Below are positions 45,257 to 55,764 of a stretch of DNA of 64,000 nucleotides, one piece after another (the stretch's first letter is position 1; each line of letters opens with the position of its first letter). Location of the stretch: the NCBI GenBank assembly GCA_944472135.2, contig CALYDD020000313.1, positions 434,001 to 498,000 of the forward strand, given 5' to 3'. Origin of the DNA: Trichobilharzia regenti. Its lineage: Eukaryota; Platyhelminthes; Trematoda; Strigeidida; Schistosomatidae. Both the position numbers and the translations under genes were made by a program. A model generated the notes under the pieces. The model was not told where the DNA came from, made no database searches, and saw nothing but the letters and a program-made list of their open reading frames with translations.

Positions 45257-45859
45257 TATCATTTGTTTGGCTCCCACCTTCTGAATGGTTAGAATCACAG
45301 GTTGAGGAATTTCGGTTAGATAACTAAAGGCGTCATCGTTGGTCAGTGATCATTCACTCATAATAATAATGATAATAATTAATGGAGTTTTAAGATCAGG
45401 GAGTTAGCACATTTCACTGATATGCAGACTGACTGTCACTGACTTCATGATATAAAATGGAAGCGACTACAATCACTTAAAACCAGTTTAAACCAGTCTG
45501 GACAAATTAAACCATTGGACTAAGGCAGAATATTTTTATCACAATCTGATTGGATGACCTGTAAGCTTGACTTTATGCAACCAACATGAATGGTTATTTG
45601 TTGGCTTAACTTTCTGAGGTAAGTAAAGCTTGTACTTTTCTCAGTACTAAAGATGAGAAAATTATAAAAGTCTACTTCATACTGAAGTCTGAGCTGAAAA
45701 TGATGTCTAGTAAGTGTCAGTCAGTGAAAGCTACTCAGCTGTGAACTCTGCAAGTGAGAGAATACAACTAATACACGAATGATTAAAAAAATATCGATCC
45801 AGACACTAATTTTATGCTCAGTAGCACTTGCCTGTATACAGGAAGTAGTTACCAGCACT

Positions 45860-46225
45860 TCTAGACAGAAGTTGTAACCAGCGGGTCCCTCCAAGTCAGA
45901 TAAGAGAATAGTTATTCGCCTATGATAAAGGCTGGTGGCTGCTTAATATTATCTATTGTGAATTAGCAGAAGTTGGAATTAAGGGGCTGGCCAATGGATC
46001 GAGGTCCACTGCCTGATTGGTCTACGTACCTGCCTTGTAATCGGGATGTCCTGTGTTAGAACCTGTGTTGTGGATGCGTGCTTATGAAGAGCCCAAAACT
46101 AGGACGAAACAGCTGTCCAGTAGTGCTCTCAGGTTTTCCAATGGTTCTATAGCTGATATCAACTCATGTTCGAACCTGTTACCAATCATGTCCCTGAGAA
46201 CCAACACTTCACAAATATGTATCTC
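45860..46225 (+). mobile_element. Hammerhead-type SINE (family 2), plus copy
   Basis: Body, tRNA-like head (CTTGTAATCGGGATGTCC with worn B box), ribozyme-like segment (about 46075-46115, core ATGAAGA, GAAA, ACAGCTGT) and tail (CCAACACTTC). Moderately diverged. Confidence 0.65.
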
Positions 46226-46399
46226 TGTTAACCTTTTAAAAGATGGTGTTTAAAAAATCAATTGAGTCGCAATTGCATAAACTTTTAAAATAAATACTTC
46301 GGAAACGATATTTACTGAATAACCCGTCTTTATCTAGTCATTACATTTCTGAAGACTGTTGACAAAAATTTTAGAGAAATAATCGTCTTTTTATTTTAG

Positions 46400-46468
46400 C
46401 ATCCTAGAATCGGAACAAGGAGAAAGATTATTACAAAAGCGAGATGAACTACTGGATTTATTGTCTGA
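46400..46468 (+). CDS. Axonemal dynein heavy chain (gene 2), micro-exon
   Basis: A 69-base exon completing the Pro codon of the previous exon and encoding ILESEQGERLLQKRDELLDL. The pattern matches the DHC_N1 region that follows the PM-containing helix. Acceptor TATTTTAG ends at 46399; donor GTAAGT starts at 46469, leaving two bases (GA) that join the T of exon 48834 to make Asp. Phases on both sides fit exactly, which supports so short an exon. Confidence 0.85.
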
Positions 46469-46604
46469 GTAAGTACTCGAAAGTTGTAATTTTCGTGCTG
46501 ATATAATGTTACAGTGTGTGTCTTAAGGTCTGTATCACTGAAAGGACTAATGATTGAAGGAAATGTAAACGGGTACAAATAGAGAGACTAATTTGGAATT
46601 TTTG

Positions 46605-46800
46605 TTATTAGATGGTTAGAGGCGATCGGAAGGAAGCCTTGTTTGACGTAGGTTTGTTTCGCGCTTAGTGTCACTCACCAGTCAACAGGGCGTATTGGCA
46701 ATCTTGATGGAATTCATGTCCCTTCTGAGATGCGAACCCTTGTCACCCTGTGAATGCAGTCAGTGACAGTTATTCAGGCTAGCAACTTACCTAATGTAGA
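46605..46800 (-). mobile_element. tRNA-like SINE, third family
   Basis: Shares body and reversed tRNA-like part with 2895-3120 and 26400-26600 (AGGAAGCCTT; CATGTCCCTTCTGAGATGCG; GTTATTCAGGCTAGC). Confidence 0.55.
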
Positions 46801-46897
46801 AGCGTAATAAATACTTTGATTGAACACTGATAGAATTAAGTCTTCACCAAACAAACGACTAGACTTATGGTACTAGTTACTAACTAACGTTCGATCT

Positions 46898-47127
46898 AGG
46901 CATCGGTGGTATAGTGGTTAGGATGCCGTCGACCATGCACATGGTTCAGGGTTCGATCCCTGACTGACGCCCTCCTTTACCTCGCTAAGCCAGAAATAGT
47001 GCTGGTAAAGTGGAAAGGTTGGCATGAGGCTAGCAACCCCATCCTGTAAAATTAAAAACACTGCTACAGAAACTTCAAGCCTCCAGCTTGAAGCCCTATG
47101 TGGAACATTCCACTGGGAACGAGAAGG
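46898..47127 (+). mobile_element. tRNA-headed SINE (GCGTCGGTGGC head)
   Basis: tRNA-like head with A box TGGTATAGTGG and B box GGTTCGATCCC, then the body matching 49526-49765 (TACCTCGCTAAGCCAG; CTGCTACAGAAACTTCAAGC). 47128-47580 is unassigned. Confidence 0.8.
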
Positions 47128-47581
47128 AGAAAAATGCGGTTAAAGCACTATTGTATAGCCTTTGTACAGAAATGTATCTGTGTAGAAAGTCTAATTAAAT
47201 AACATAAAAGTTATATAGTAGGATATCTTGTCTACTGTGAACAATTAAGACATTGCCGGTAATCTGTCCGTGAGGATTTCAGTGAAACGATGATTTGGTT
47301 AGGAGTGGCATCTGGCAGCTGAGCTGTTATATCGCCAAATATAATGACCAAAAATGACTCGTTGTGTTCTGAATGTGGGGAACCGATTTCTAAAATTCTA
47401 ATGTACAACTGACCAAAACTTCTTTGCGACACGTACAGTCACCAAAAAAACCGCTCAAAAGACAGTAAAAAGACAGTTATTCATCGCAAGATCCATCTGG
47501 TTCTATTCAACAATAATAACATCAAATACGCGAAATTACCTCAAGACTATAGTTAGGCATTTCATCAAATCGTATCCATAA

Positions 47582-47950
47582 AGTCAATACCAGTGCCAGA
47601 ACTTCAATAATATTGGATACAAAGATAGTTGTAGCCAGCAATTCAACAAAACGGCCATTCTCAACAAATCACCACAGACGCCATTCCCAATCACCACGTG
47701 CCGCCCAGAAATTCATCAATGTTTTCCAGATGGTGCTACGTCTTTTGTTCAAACAAAGAGACCTGAGCCAGTTACTTCATTACCAAAAGTTGACTCTAAA
47801 CTGTTCCATCTCAAACAAAAAAGTTGTCCTGAAGCGTTCCACTGTTTCTCCCTCTCTGATGAAATGGAGGAGGCTACAAATGCTCCAGACGCTGAAGTAA
47901 CAACCAACACACCACTCCCCCGAATTCGGTCACTCAAATACAGAAAATAG
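47582..47950 (+). CDS. Unassigned open frame, 122 codons
   Basis: An open frame without an initiating Met near its start, between a TAA at 47579 and a TAG at 47948. It has Ser/Pro/Thr-rich composition with several Cys and ends PLPRIRSLKYRK. I do not recognise it. It lies in a gene 2 intron upstream of a LINE 3' end on the same strand, so it may be an upstream piece of that LINE; no splice-site or motif evidence supports a host gene. Confidence 0.25.
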   Translation, partial: SQYQCQNFNNIGYKDSCSQQFNKTAILNKSPQTPFPITTCRPEIHQCFPDGATSFVQTKRPEPVTSLPKVDSKLFHLKQKSCPEAFHCFSLSDEMEEATNAPDAEVTTNTPLPRIRSLKYRK

Positions 47951-48369
47951 ACGGTACTGTTCCAGGTCGACCCTAAGTAATGCCTTATTTCTAAAGTAGG
48001 TGATATGAAGACGAATAAACAAATATTCGCCCTGTTGGCGATATGGTGATCAAGGTCAGTCTGAAAGTAAGCCAATCAGAATTGACCTCTCTTAAAATAA
48101 CACCCACTGTCTTACTTACCATGACTGTAGACTAAATGACATATCATTGGTGATATTATAAATCATGCATTATTGTGTAAAATACGTTGTGACTGATACT
48201 GAAATATACTTTCCACCCCCACATCCTTGCATGTTCCTGTTTACGCAGAGTGCACTGGAAAATAGGCAATTGTCGTGTAATAATGCTAAGTTGGTCAAGC
48301 GCCTCTGTATCCAACTCGGCATCGCTAGTTCAATCTCAATCTTATTGTGACGTCATAACAGTTAAAACA

Positions 48370-48755
48370 ACAAGCTTGCAAGCACTAAACTGGATCAGAT
48401 AGGACTTCCTATCGACTTCTTCCAACTAACCAACGAACACTCTAAAATAAATATCAAATGGAAGGCCAAAAACAATTGGCCAAGAATCTTTCGTCCAATA
48501 AGTATGCTTAGGAAAATGGGGATGAGTCATATACACGGCAAAAGACCACTGACCGACATCAAACTACAGTCCATAGAGTGGAATCCAAAGGAAGTGGGCC
48601 CGAGGTTGACATGGAAGAGATAAGAACTTATGTGGAGTTGTGGAAACAACTCAAAATGGTGGTGGCAGGGAATAGGATGAAGTATGGAATGTGCTGTTAA
48701 AGCCCTATATTCCAATCGGAACTAAGACGGACTCAAAATAAAATCTAATTAGTTT
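48370..48755 (+). mobile_element. LINE 3' end
   Basis: Contains SIEWNPKGSGPEVDMEEIR and the ending CCCTATATTCCAATCGGAAC, a diverged form of the C-terminus and 3' end at 44900-45120. 47951-48369 has nothing I can assign. Confidence 0.55.
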
Positions 48756-48833
48756 AGTGATTTCATATTGCAATGAATACTTCACGTTTTATTCTTTATT
48801 TTTTTTGTTTTTTGTCCAATATATACATAACAG

Positions 48834-49279
48834 TTTTCGAAATAAACATTTAGAAGAATTTTGTCAATCAGCTCCAGAGAAATGTAATATCAATTTAAAA
48901 TTACCCTTATTACGTCGTGATCCAAATAATTCACTGCTAATCGAGGTTAACTTTGATAATCAATTAGTTGAAGTCTTACGAGAAGTCCACTACTTTCTAA
49001 TGCTTAGCGGTGAATCGAAATGTGGCGAAATATCCCCTGAAAGTATCGTTTACGAATTACCCGAAAAGTTAAAAAGCCGTCTACCTCATTCAACATTAGA
49101 AATGTATGAAAAAACTGAATCTCTGCGGGAATCTAGGCTTAAGTTAGCTCAAATACAATATGCTTATAATTCAATTAAACAACAGACAACACCGGTTGAA
49201 TATGCTTTAATCTCAGATGAAGTGGACACATTCAATGAAACATTGTCACCAGCATTGAGCACAATGACATGGGAGAATG
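48834..49279 (+). CDS. Axonemal dynein heavy chain (gene 2), tail exon
   Basis: The exon encodes FRNKHLEEFCQSAPEKCNIN, LLRRDPNNSLLIEVNFDNQL, VEVLREVHYFLML and, later, TTPVEYALISDEVDTFNETL. This is the DHC_N1 core, where RDP...VNFxxxLVxxLREVxY is diagnostic. Acceptor ACATAACAG ends at 48833; donor GTAAGT starts at 49280 after one base of a Val codon. The exon also has an insertion (GESKCGEISPESIV and nearby) relative to the usual spacing, which I judge real because the frame is open throughout. Confidence 0.93.
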
Positions 49280-49525
49280 GTAAGTTAAGCGTTTTAGTTT
49301 CTCTCTCGATTCTCTGCTTTCTGGATGGGGGGGGGTGGACATAGGACTTCACATTTCATACACTGAAGTTTCAAACATGCGGCGATATTGTTTTTATGAA
49401 GAGAGGAGTAGCCTAGTCTGGATCGCAAATAAAATTTCCTCTTTTCAGGAGTTATTACTGGCTAGGCGACTTTTACCAGTGTGTCCACTGGGAATCGAAT
49501 AAACTGGAATAAATATGTTATATCA

Positions 49526-49765
49526 TGCGTCGGTGGCATAGCGGTTAGGACGCTCGCCGACCATGCACATGGTCCGGGGTTCGATCCCCAGCCACAGACG
49601 CACTCCTTTACCTCGCTAAGCCAGAGATAATGCTGGTAAAGAGGACAGGTTGGGCATGAAGCTAGCAACCCCATCCTGTAAAAATTAGAATCACTGCTAC
49701 AGAAACTTCAAGCCTCTAGCTTGGAGCCCTATGTGGAAAATTCCACTGAGAACGTGAAGGAAAAA
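49526..49765 (+). mobile_element. tRNA-headed SINE (GCGTCGGTGGC head), best copy
   Basis: The head begins GCGTCGGTGGCATAGCGG (A box TGGCATAGCGG) with B box GGTTCGATCCCC; the body and A-rich 3' end (49765-49790) follow. It lies 250 bases after the gene 2 donor at 49280. It should not be called as a tRNA gene because the acceptor stem does not close and the body is shared with other copies. Confidence 0.8.
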
Positions 49766-49804
49766 AAAAGAAAATTAAAAGAAAACCCATAAACATTGAT
49801 ATAA

Positions 49805-49930
49805 GAATAAAACTTGTGCACTGTGGTAGAGTGTAATTCCATTATGGGTAAATTTTGTTTTAATAAAGTCTCACAGTGTTATACAGTAATGTTTACTGAT
49901 GACGTATCGAGCACATGACTCATACCTGAA
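49805..49930 (+). mobile_element. PLE terminal-sequence fragment
   Basis: Matches 31235-31345 and 52345-52440 (TTGTGCACTGTGGTAGAG; TCTCACAGTGTTATACAG). No coding sequence. Confidence 0.6.
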
Positions 49931-50127
49931 ATATGGAAAATATTACTACCAACCAAATCAAGCGAAATTCAAGTGAAAAGTGATGGAACTATATAAATGA
50001 AGTTAGGAAGTCATGTGAGTACCTTGATATGATTATGAACCATAAACAGTTGCAGTGATGAAAATTCTCCCTTCGACGAAGTCACCAACTAGGTTGTACA
50101 TTTTCAAGTATTGGTATTGTAGGGACT

Positions 50128-50280
50128 TTGTTTGATTGTATGGAGGATTTCACCATGAGTCGAAATCAGTTAGAGAACCACTGGAAAACCTGGGAGTACT
50201 GGACAGCTGTTTCGTCCTACTTTGGAACTCTTCATCAGTCCGCATCCTAACTGATGTCGGCTCATGGTGAAATCCTGTGT
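50128..50280. mobile_element. Hammerhead-type SINE (family 2), minimal inverted form
   Basis: Reversed tail and reversed ribozyme-like segment (50196-50242, with GTACTG/CAGTCC-like helix I, GAAA and core ATGAAGA), then directly a short plus-strand tail (CTAACTGATGTCGGCTCATG). Head and body are deleted, leaving mostly the inverted ends. Confidence 0.65.
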
Positions 50281-50284
50281 ACGT

Positions 50285-50660
50285 TTGTGTATTTATAGTA
50301 AATGGGTGAGAAATTTCCACAAATATTTCTGTTTCTCTCTTCCTTACAAAGTCTATTTTAACAATATTCTTCTTCGTTCTGTATACCTCGACCATTTTGC
50401 TATTGCTTACGCCAGTAAATATGCTAGTAGTATCTACTTTTCTAACACCTTCAAACACTTTGTTCAATTTTGGCTTTGCTACCGACATGCTACCGATATG
50501 TTGTTGTCAAAACTAACTGAGATTACCCATAATCTATGTAGAATTTTATTTATTGTTAATGTACTAACTGGATGCAATATTGTGGCAAAATGCTGAGAAT
50601 TCCATTCTGTATCACAAGTACTGCTTTGGAGTAAAGTAAATTATTATTATTATTAATAAT
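50285..50660 (+). mobile_element. LINE 3' end, ATT-tailed family
   Basis: A frame ending NVLTGCNIVAKC (50264-50596), then a 3' end matching the reverse of 55770-55830 (ATTCCATTCTGTAT; GGAGTAAAGTAAATTATTATT). Confidence 0.55.
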
Positions 50661-50869
50661 AGGGTAGCGAAAAGGGGTTAAAAACGTAGTTAAAACAAAT
50701 AAGATGGGAAGTTCAGATAAAAGTATAGTAGTACAAATAGGAATTAAAAGTCGTAGAAATAACAGAAATAAACAGCAAGATTGGATAAGAGAGGTTACAA
50801 GATAATCGATATTCGGGGAACTAACTGCATATGTTAGCCATAGTAGAGGCAAAATTTGGACGTATTTCT

Positions 50870-51850
50870 TTTGTATACATAGCGTAGTCTTGAACTTCTG
50901 GATTGCTAGTGCCTCAGCTATGCTCAGTCAGATGCCTTGACTTCACTTCCGTTGAGTGGTTTGATCGGATCCTGGCTTTGAAGGATTACTCATATAGGGC
51001 TGAATGCCTTGGGTTTATCAGATGTTCAGTTACAGAACTATGTACACACTTGCGTTCCGAGTACTTTTACAAGCGGACACATAGTAAAACCAATCAATGT
51101 ACTCACTTCCACAATAACAAGTGGACTGGTATAGGCATGTTAAAGTGGCCTAATAGGACAACTTGCCTTTCACTTGCTGAGGGAATATTTTCATTCAAGA
51201 AAATGCCAGTCGTAGGCTGTTGGCGAAGTAAGTTTCACTGAGAGGTTTCGAAATCGGTTTGTGGAGAATTTCTGCCTCAGTGTCACTTTTAAATCCGAGG
51301 TTAATCAACAGCATCTTTTTGGGATTGGCTTAGAACTTATCAGACGCTTTCTTTGATTTCAGATCCTTATCTATATATCTGAAGATGGAAAACTATTTCC
51401 TATCAAGCTTCCTCGGAAATTTCTCAGTTCTCAGTCAATAGATTCCATGATGCATACTTTTCGGATCCTCGAGGAGAGAGAATAGATGAGGGTTCTCATT
51501 CTGCTCAGAGAAATACAACTCTAAAATTGATAAACTGTCAATTCAGTGTGGGCTTTTGGTATACGGATCTACTCAGAGAGTCATCAGCATTTCTTTTCAG
51601 TTGAACATCGAGGAAATGGAACATTGAGTTAGATTTAACTTATAGAGTAATGTCGATGTTTGAATGGGTATTATTGCTGGTATGGAGTAGGTTTCCAATA
51701 TCTTGATTCTCTTCGATTGTTGGTGATAAGAAGGACCTTACTAGGCTGATCATAAAACAGTCGGCCAACAGAGGTCCTAGAATAGATGTTAGGCTTAGTT
51801 GAAACAAGTTACGACTGCATGAAGAATCATCAATTGCTTCAAGTTTATGA
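50870..51850 (-). pseudogene. Decayed PLE, RT to nuclease
   Basis: Runs parallel to 16612-17545 on the minus strand with many breaks. Recognisable parts are the nuclease block (about 51110-51150), the thumb (51240-51480) and the FLDVxLKR block (about 51590-51620). Sequence 51851-52330 is unassigned. Confidence 0.65.
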
Positions 51851-52334
51851 TTGAATTCTAGTTAGTAGCTGGTGTTATCTATCTGCTCCTTTGATTAATG
51901 CAGACTGAATTATATTTGTTAGATTTGCAATATGGTCACACCTTGCTGACTGATGAATGCCAACCAGAAAAAAGCCTAGGTCCAAAGCTTCCTGCCGATT
52001 GCATCCAACCATTTAATACCAACAATTCAAAGTGCACGATAACAGCGAGCCACCTATCATAGTTGGTTGGTTTACATAGGAAACTTGACTGATGACAAAA
52101 TTCAGTCTGTACCAAACAAAGAACTAGACAGGTTACTCTAGTTACTAACTAGAGTCCAGTGAGATGCTTGCAGTAATTAACGATTCTTTATGCAGTTGGT
52201 AAGTTTGAAAACTGATATACCCTGATGTGGAATTCGCCGAGAAGTAACATCCGTTTGTTGGAACATTGAAAACATTGACACTTTACCAGTGCAGAGAATA
52301 TATTACAGTTAGACTAGGGGACAGATACATTAAT

Positions 52335-52510
52335 GGGCTAGAATTTAGTGATTCCATTATGGGTAAATTTTTGTTTTGATAAAGTCTCACAGTGTTATAC
52401 AGTAATGTTTACTGATGACCACGTTTCGAGCACAATTTATTTGCTCATAATCATATCACCTTGATATCATTATACTCTACCACAGTGCACAAGTTTTATT
52501 CTTATATCAA
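52335..52510. mobile_element. PLE terminal sequence, self-inverted
   Basis: The segment TCTCACAGTGTTATACAG...GCTCATAATCAT is followed by the reversed start ACTCTACCACAGTGCACAAG, so two terminal pieces meet head to tail in inverted sense without coding between them. Confidence 0.55.
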
Positions 52511-52554
52511 TAGAATCTAGTGACCCCAGTAACAATTTCAAATATGGAAATCCA

Positions 52555-52680
52555 TGAGATACCAACACATAAGCCCTCCTTTCTCTTCTTTCTCAAGTGA
52601 TCTATTCCACATCACTTTCTGACGCGTACCCAACTCATCGCTTCCCATTTGAGTTCCATTCGAGGGCTGACCTAGTTGGT
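52555..52680 (-). mobile_element. LINE 3' fragment
   Basis: Resembles 61130-61180 and 63870-63950 (CACATCACTTTCTGACG; CATTTGAGTTCCATTCGAG). Confidence 0.45.
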
Positions 52681-52689
52681 AATATAATA

Positions 52690-52885
52690 ATAATTTACTT
52701 TATTCCAAAACAGACAGCACTTATAATACAGAATGGAATTCTCAGCACTCGTCACAACACCTTGCATCTGATTTACTTAAAATATAAATAAAATTAAAAA
52801 TTAAAACAAAAGTAACCAGAGGAATTTGTCCACATTTACGATATAAGGTCAAAAATATTCGAAGCACAAATTGCGACCATTAAAT

Positions 52886-52934
<49 letters not shown>

Positions 52935-53082
52935 GTGAGTTTGTTTCAAACAGTATTGCCGATTCAGTTTGGAAACTTTAGCAGGTTACAGATTATTGAA
53001 TCGGATGTTCTGTTGATATAGTATGCTGAGGGGAAAGGCAAAATGAACAGTTATTAACACAGCTTAAATGATGTTCACACTT
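52690..53082 (-). mobile_element. ATT-tailed LINE 3' end, interrupted by an LTR element
   Basis: Minus-strand 3' non-coding region matching 55765-56125. It stops at 53082, where the LTR element begins, and resumes at 55697 (CACTTATGAAAAA), as the uninterrupted copy at 56110-56125 shows. An ATA repeat lies at 52889-52931. Confidence 0.7.
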
Positions 53083-53579
53083 TGTTATGTACTCGTCGCT
53101 AAATTATTGTTATGGACTGGTCGAGAAATTAATAGTCCTGACGCGAGAAGGTGGAAATCAGAAGACCACTAGGTTTGCGATGATACTTCTATTTTCCAAA
53201 CACAAGGAGAATGCAAAAGTGGTATCACACCAAAGTAAGTCACACAATATTGTGAATGCAAAATATATATATATGAATGTTCAGACAAGGGTGTGAACAA
53301 TCATTAGACAGTCTTAACATGAATGGCTAATTATAATGGAGTGTCGATCCAATTATACATAGCGAATATAGCAGATATGCCAACAAACATATATGGATAT
53401 ATGTCACCAAGCAACGGACTGTCAACAAACACTCATATTATATATAATATAATATAAGGAGAATACACATTATTAAAGGAGACAAGTTCATACAAGTGAA
53501 GTGGTCACAGACTAACCGAGCAAACAGAAAGAGAGACCAACATACACACACACATAAATATATATGTGGATACATATCA
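53083..53579 (-). repeat. 3' LTR of the gag-only element
   Basis: In element sense it starts TGATATGTATCC and ends GTACATAACA. Its first three bases serve as the stop codon of the gag-protease frame. An AT-rich promoter-like zone lies near 53440-53460. Confidence 0.85.
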
Positions 53580-55112
53580 CCTCCCCTTTTGAGAAGATGG
53601 ATGATTAGTAGGATGTTTACCTGGGGGTTTATCTGGGACCTTTGGGCTTGTTGTTGACGTCTGTCGTTTCGTCTGCATGTTGGGTTTGCGGCTTCGGCTT
53701 CGTCCGGAATTGTCTGGCATTTTATGCTTCTTGACTGCATTGAGTAGCGAATTTAGTGGGACATCAGCCAGATGCAAACGATCGAACCAATCAAGTCCCA
53801 AAACATTTAAATCACCCTTGGTGACGTAGCAAATTCCTGTGAATTTGGTATTGCGGAAGGAAACGGAACATTTCAGTTCACCAATTAGTTTGAGGCGCCC
53901 ACCACAGGCGCTGACAAGAGACTGGGAAGTATTGGTGATAGGTGGTCTGCCAATATAATTCCAAAGTTTCTCTGATATAACAGTAGTATCAGAGGCGGTA
54001 TCTAGCTGCAGACGTGCATCATGACCGTTCATCTGAAGATCAAGATATTTCCGCATACCTGGCGTTGTGACTTGACGGGTTGCGCGTAGACTCAATGACT
54101 TTTTGGGGGATTTAGGACCAACATTTTGTTGAGTTTTCGCTGGATTATGACATCTGGGTTTGCGTGGCTGACAAAAACCATTTTTATGACCGATGATCTT
54201 GCACTTGCTGCAACGATGATTTTTGTATGGACAAGACTTTACAAAGTGCCACGCGCCACAGTGCCAGCATGGTGATGGAGGGGTCTTCTTTGTCGTATTT
54301 TGTGAAGTTGGACGAGTATGTATAGATTTCCGCGGGACATTAAGAGAAGTAGGTGGGTCAGGACTGGATGATGAGAGATTTTTGCTCTTTCGTAATGCAC
54401 GAATATCAGAGCTTCTCGGAGGTGTTGATTCGACCAGGTGTGTGTCTTTCTGCAGATTAATCAGCCGTTGATATTCATCAGCTATGTCATGTAATGTTAA
54501 CTTGGGATTTTGTTCTAGCTGATTGAGCAGTCGAGTTCGGATATCTGTGAAACGAGGAGATTTGAGACTGCATATGAGAATCAAGGCTTTGAATTGATCA
54601 TCTGTTAAGGACCTGAGTCGAAATCTCTCACATTCTCGGTTGACTGTGCCAACGTGAGTAAGAAAATCATCATTTTCATTCATTGCCAGCTTGAGGCAAC
54701 GATAACGTATACTGAATAATGAAGAGTGGTCTCCAAAATGTTCACGCAGCAGCTTTATTGTATCATCGAAACTCTTGTCACGTGGTTTCTGCGGTAAAAT
54801 TAGGTTGCAGTACCGTTCATATTCTGCCGGACCCAATTTACGTAACAGCACTCGCACCTTCCAGGCATCGTCTTGTGAGGCGAGATCAACAGTGAATAAA
54901 TCGTCATAACGTTGATACCATGTGTCAAAAGTGACATTAGCCTCTGGGTCATAATTGAACTGTGAAATACTGTTCACAATGCCGTCGACAGATAGTAGCA
55001 TGGTATGATTGGGATTGCTTGAAGGTGAAGCTGGACCAGTCTGTTGGTTGACGAACATTTCCATTAATTTCATTTGTTGTTCAAATAGTAATACCAATTT
55101 AGAATGATCCAT
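53577..55112 (-). CDS. Gag-protease polyprotein of the LTR element
   Basis: 511 codons, open throughout. Residues 1-230 form a retrotransposon gag domain (FDTWYQRYDDLF, LLRKLGPAEYERYCN, LREHFGDHSS). Residues about 285-320 hold two zinc-knuckle-like clusters (CWHCGAWHFVKSC and CSKCKIIGHKNGFC). Residues about 350-450 form an aspartic protease (LQLDTASDTTVIS, with DTAS at the active site, and LNVLGLDWFDRL). The protein then ends in a basic tail. The frame runs through the polypurine tract (QKGR) into the stop formed by the LTR. The start is the first Met after the leader. Confidence 0.9.
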   Translation of the reverse strand: MDHSKLVLLFEQQMKLMEMFVNQQTGPASPSSNPNHTMLLSVDGIVNSISQFNYDPEANVTFDTWYQRYDDLFTVDLASQDDAWKVRVLLRKLGPAEYERYCNLILPQKPRDKSFDDTIKLLREHFGDHSSLFSIRYRCLKLAMNENDDFLTHVGTVNRECERFRLRSLTDDQFKALILICSLKSPRFTDIRTRLLNQLEQNPKLTLHDIADEYQRLINLQKDTHLVESTPPRSSDIRALRKSKNLSSSSPDPPTSLNVPRKSIHTRPTSQNTTKKTPPSPCWHCGAWHFVKSCPYKNHRCSKCKIIGHKNGFCQPRKPRCHNPAKTQQNVGPKSPKKSLSLRATRQVTTPGMRKYLDLQMNGHDARLQLDTASDTTVISEKLWNYIGRPPITNTSQSLVSACGGRLKLIGELKCSVSFRNTKFTGICYVTKGDLNVLGLDWFDRLHLADVPLNSLLNAVKKHKMPDNSGRSRSRKPNMQTKRQTSTTSPKVPDKPPGKHPTNHPSSQKGR

Positions 55113-55171
55113 AATAAATTGTTATGTTGCTGCTGCTGAGTGGTTAATAGTAGTTTTCCCCGTCGCCAAAT

Positions 55172-55696
55172 TGTTATGTACTCGTCGCTAAATTATTGTT
55201 ATGGACTGGTCGAGAAATTAATAGTCCTGACGCGAGAAGGTGGAAATCAGAAGACCACTAGGTTTGCGATGATACTTCTATTGTCCAAACACAAGGAGAC
55301 GAAAATAAATGGTCTCACACCAAAGTGGTAAGTAAGTAAAGTAGTTGTAAAGTAAAGTAGTTCACACAAATTGTGAATGCGAATATATATAAATAATTCA
55401 GACAAGCGTGGGAAAAATCATTAGACAGTCTTAACATGAATGGCTAATTATAATGGAGTGTCGATCCAATTATACATAGCGAATATAGCAGATATGCCAA
55501 CAAACATATATGGATATATGTCACCAAGCAACGGACTGTCAACAAACACTCATATTATATATAATATAATATAAGGAGAATACACATTATTAAAGGAGAC
55601 AAGTTCATACAAGTGAAGTGGTCACAGACTAACCGAGCAAACAGAAAGAGAGACCAACATACACACATACATAAATATATATGTGGATACATATCA
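55172..55696 (-). repeat. 5' LTR of the gag-only element
   Basis: Same ends as the other LTR. It differs by an extra stretch of GTAAGTA-like units near 55330-55365 and scattered changes, which allows the pair to be dated. Confidence 0.85.
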
Positions 55697-55764
55697 CACT
55701 TATGAAAAAATAAACAAATAAAAACAAGAAACTGAGAGGCCACTTCAGACCACGAGACTTTTTT

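Larger units (their letters stand above)
53083..55696 (-). mobile_element. LTR retrotransposon coding gag-protease only
   Basis: Two LTRs (53083-53579 and 55172-55696) in direct orientation enclose 1592 bases. The target duplication CACTT is at 53078-53082 and 55697-55701. In the element's sense, a polypurine tract AAAAGGGGAGG abuts the 3' LTR at 53580, and a short leader with a possible primer-binding site (TGGCGACGGGG, ending about 55163) follows the 5' LTR. There is no reverse transcriptase, RNase H or integrase, so it depends on another element. The LTRs differ by several indels, so the insertion is not fresh. Confidence 0.9.

Noticed and set aside
49526..49600. Candidate tRNA gene
   Set aside because: A and B boxes are present, but the acceptor stem does not close and the downstream body is repeated elsewhere, so it is a SINE head. 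The same holds for heads at 28690, 41808, 46898 and 59470.
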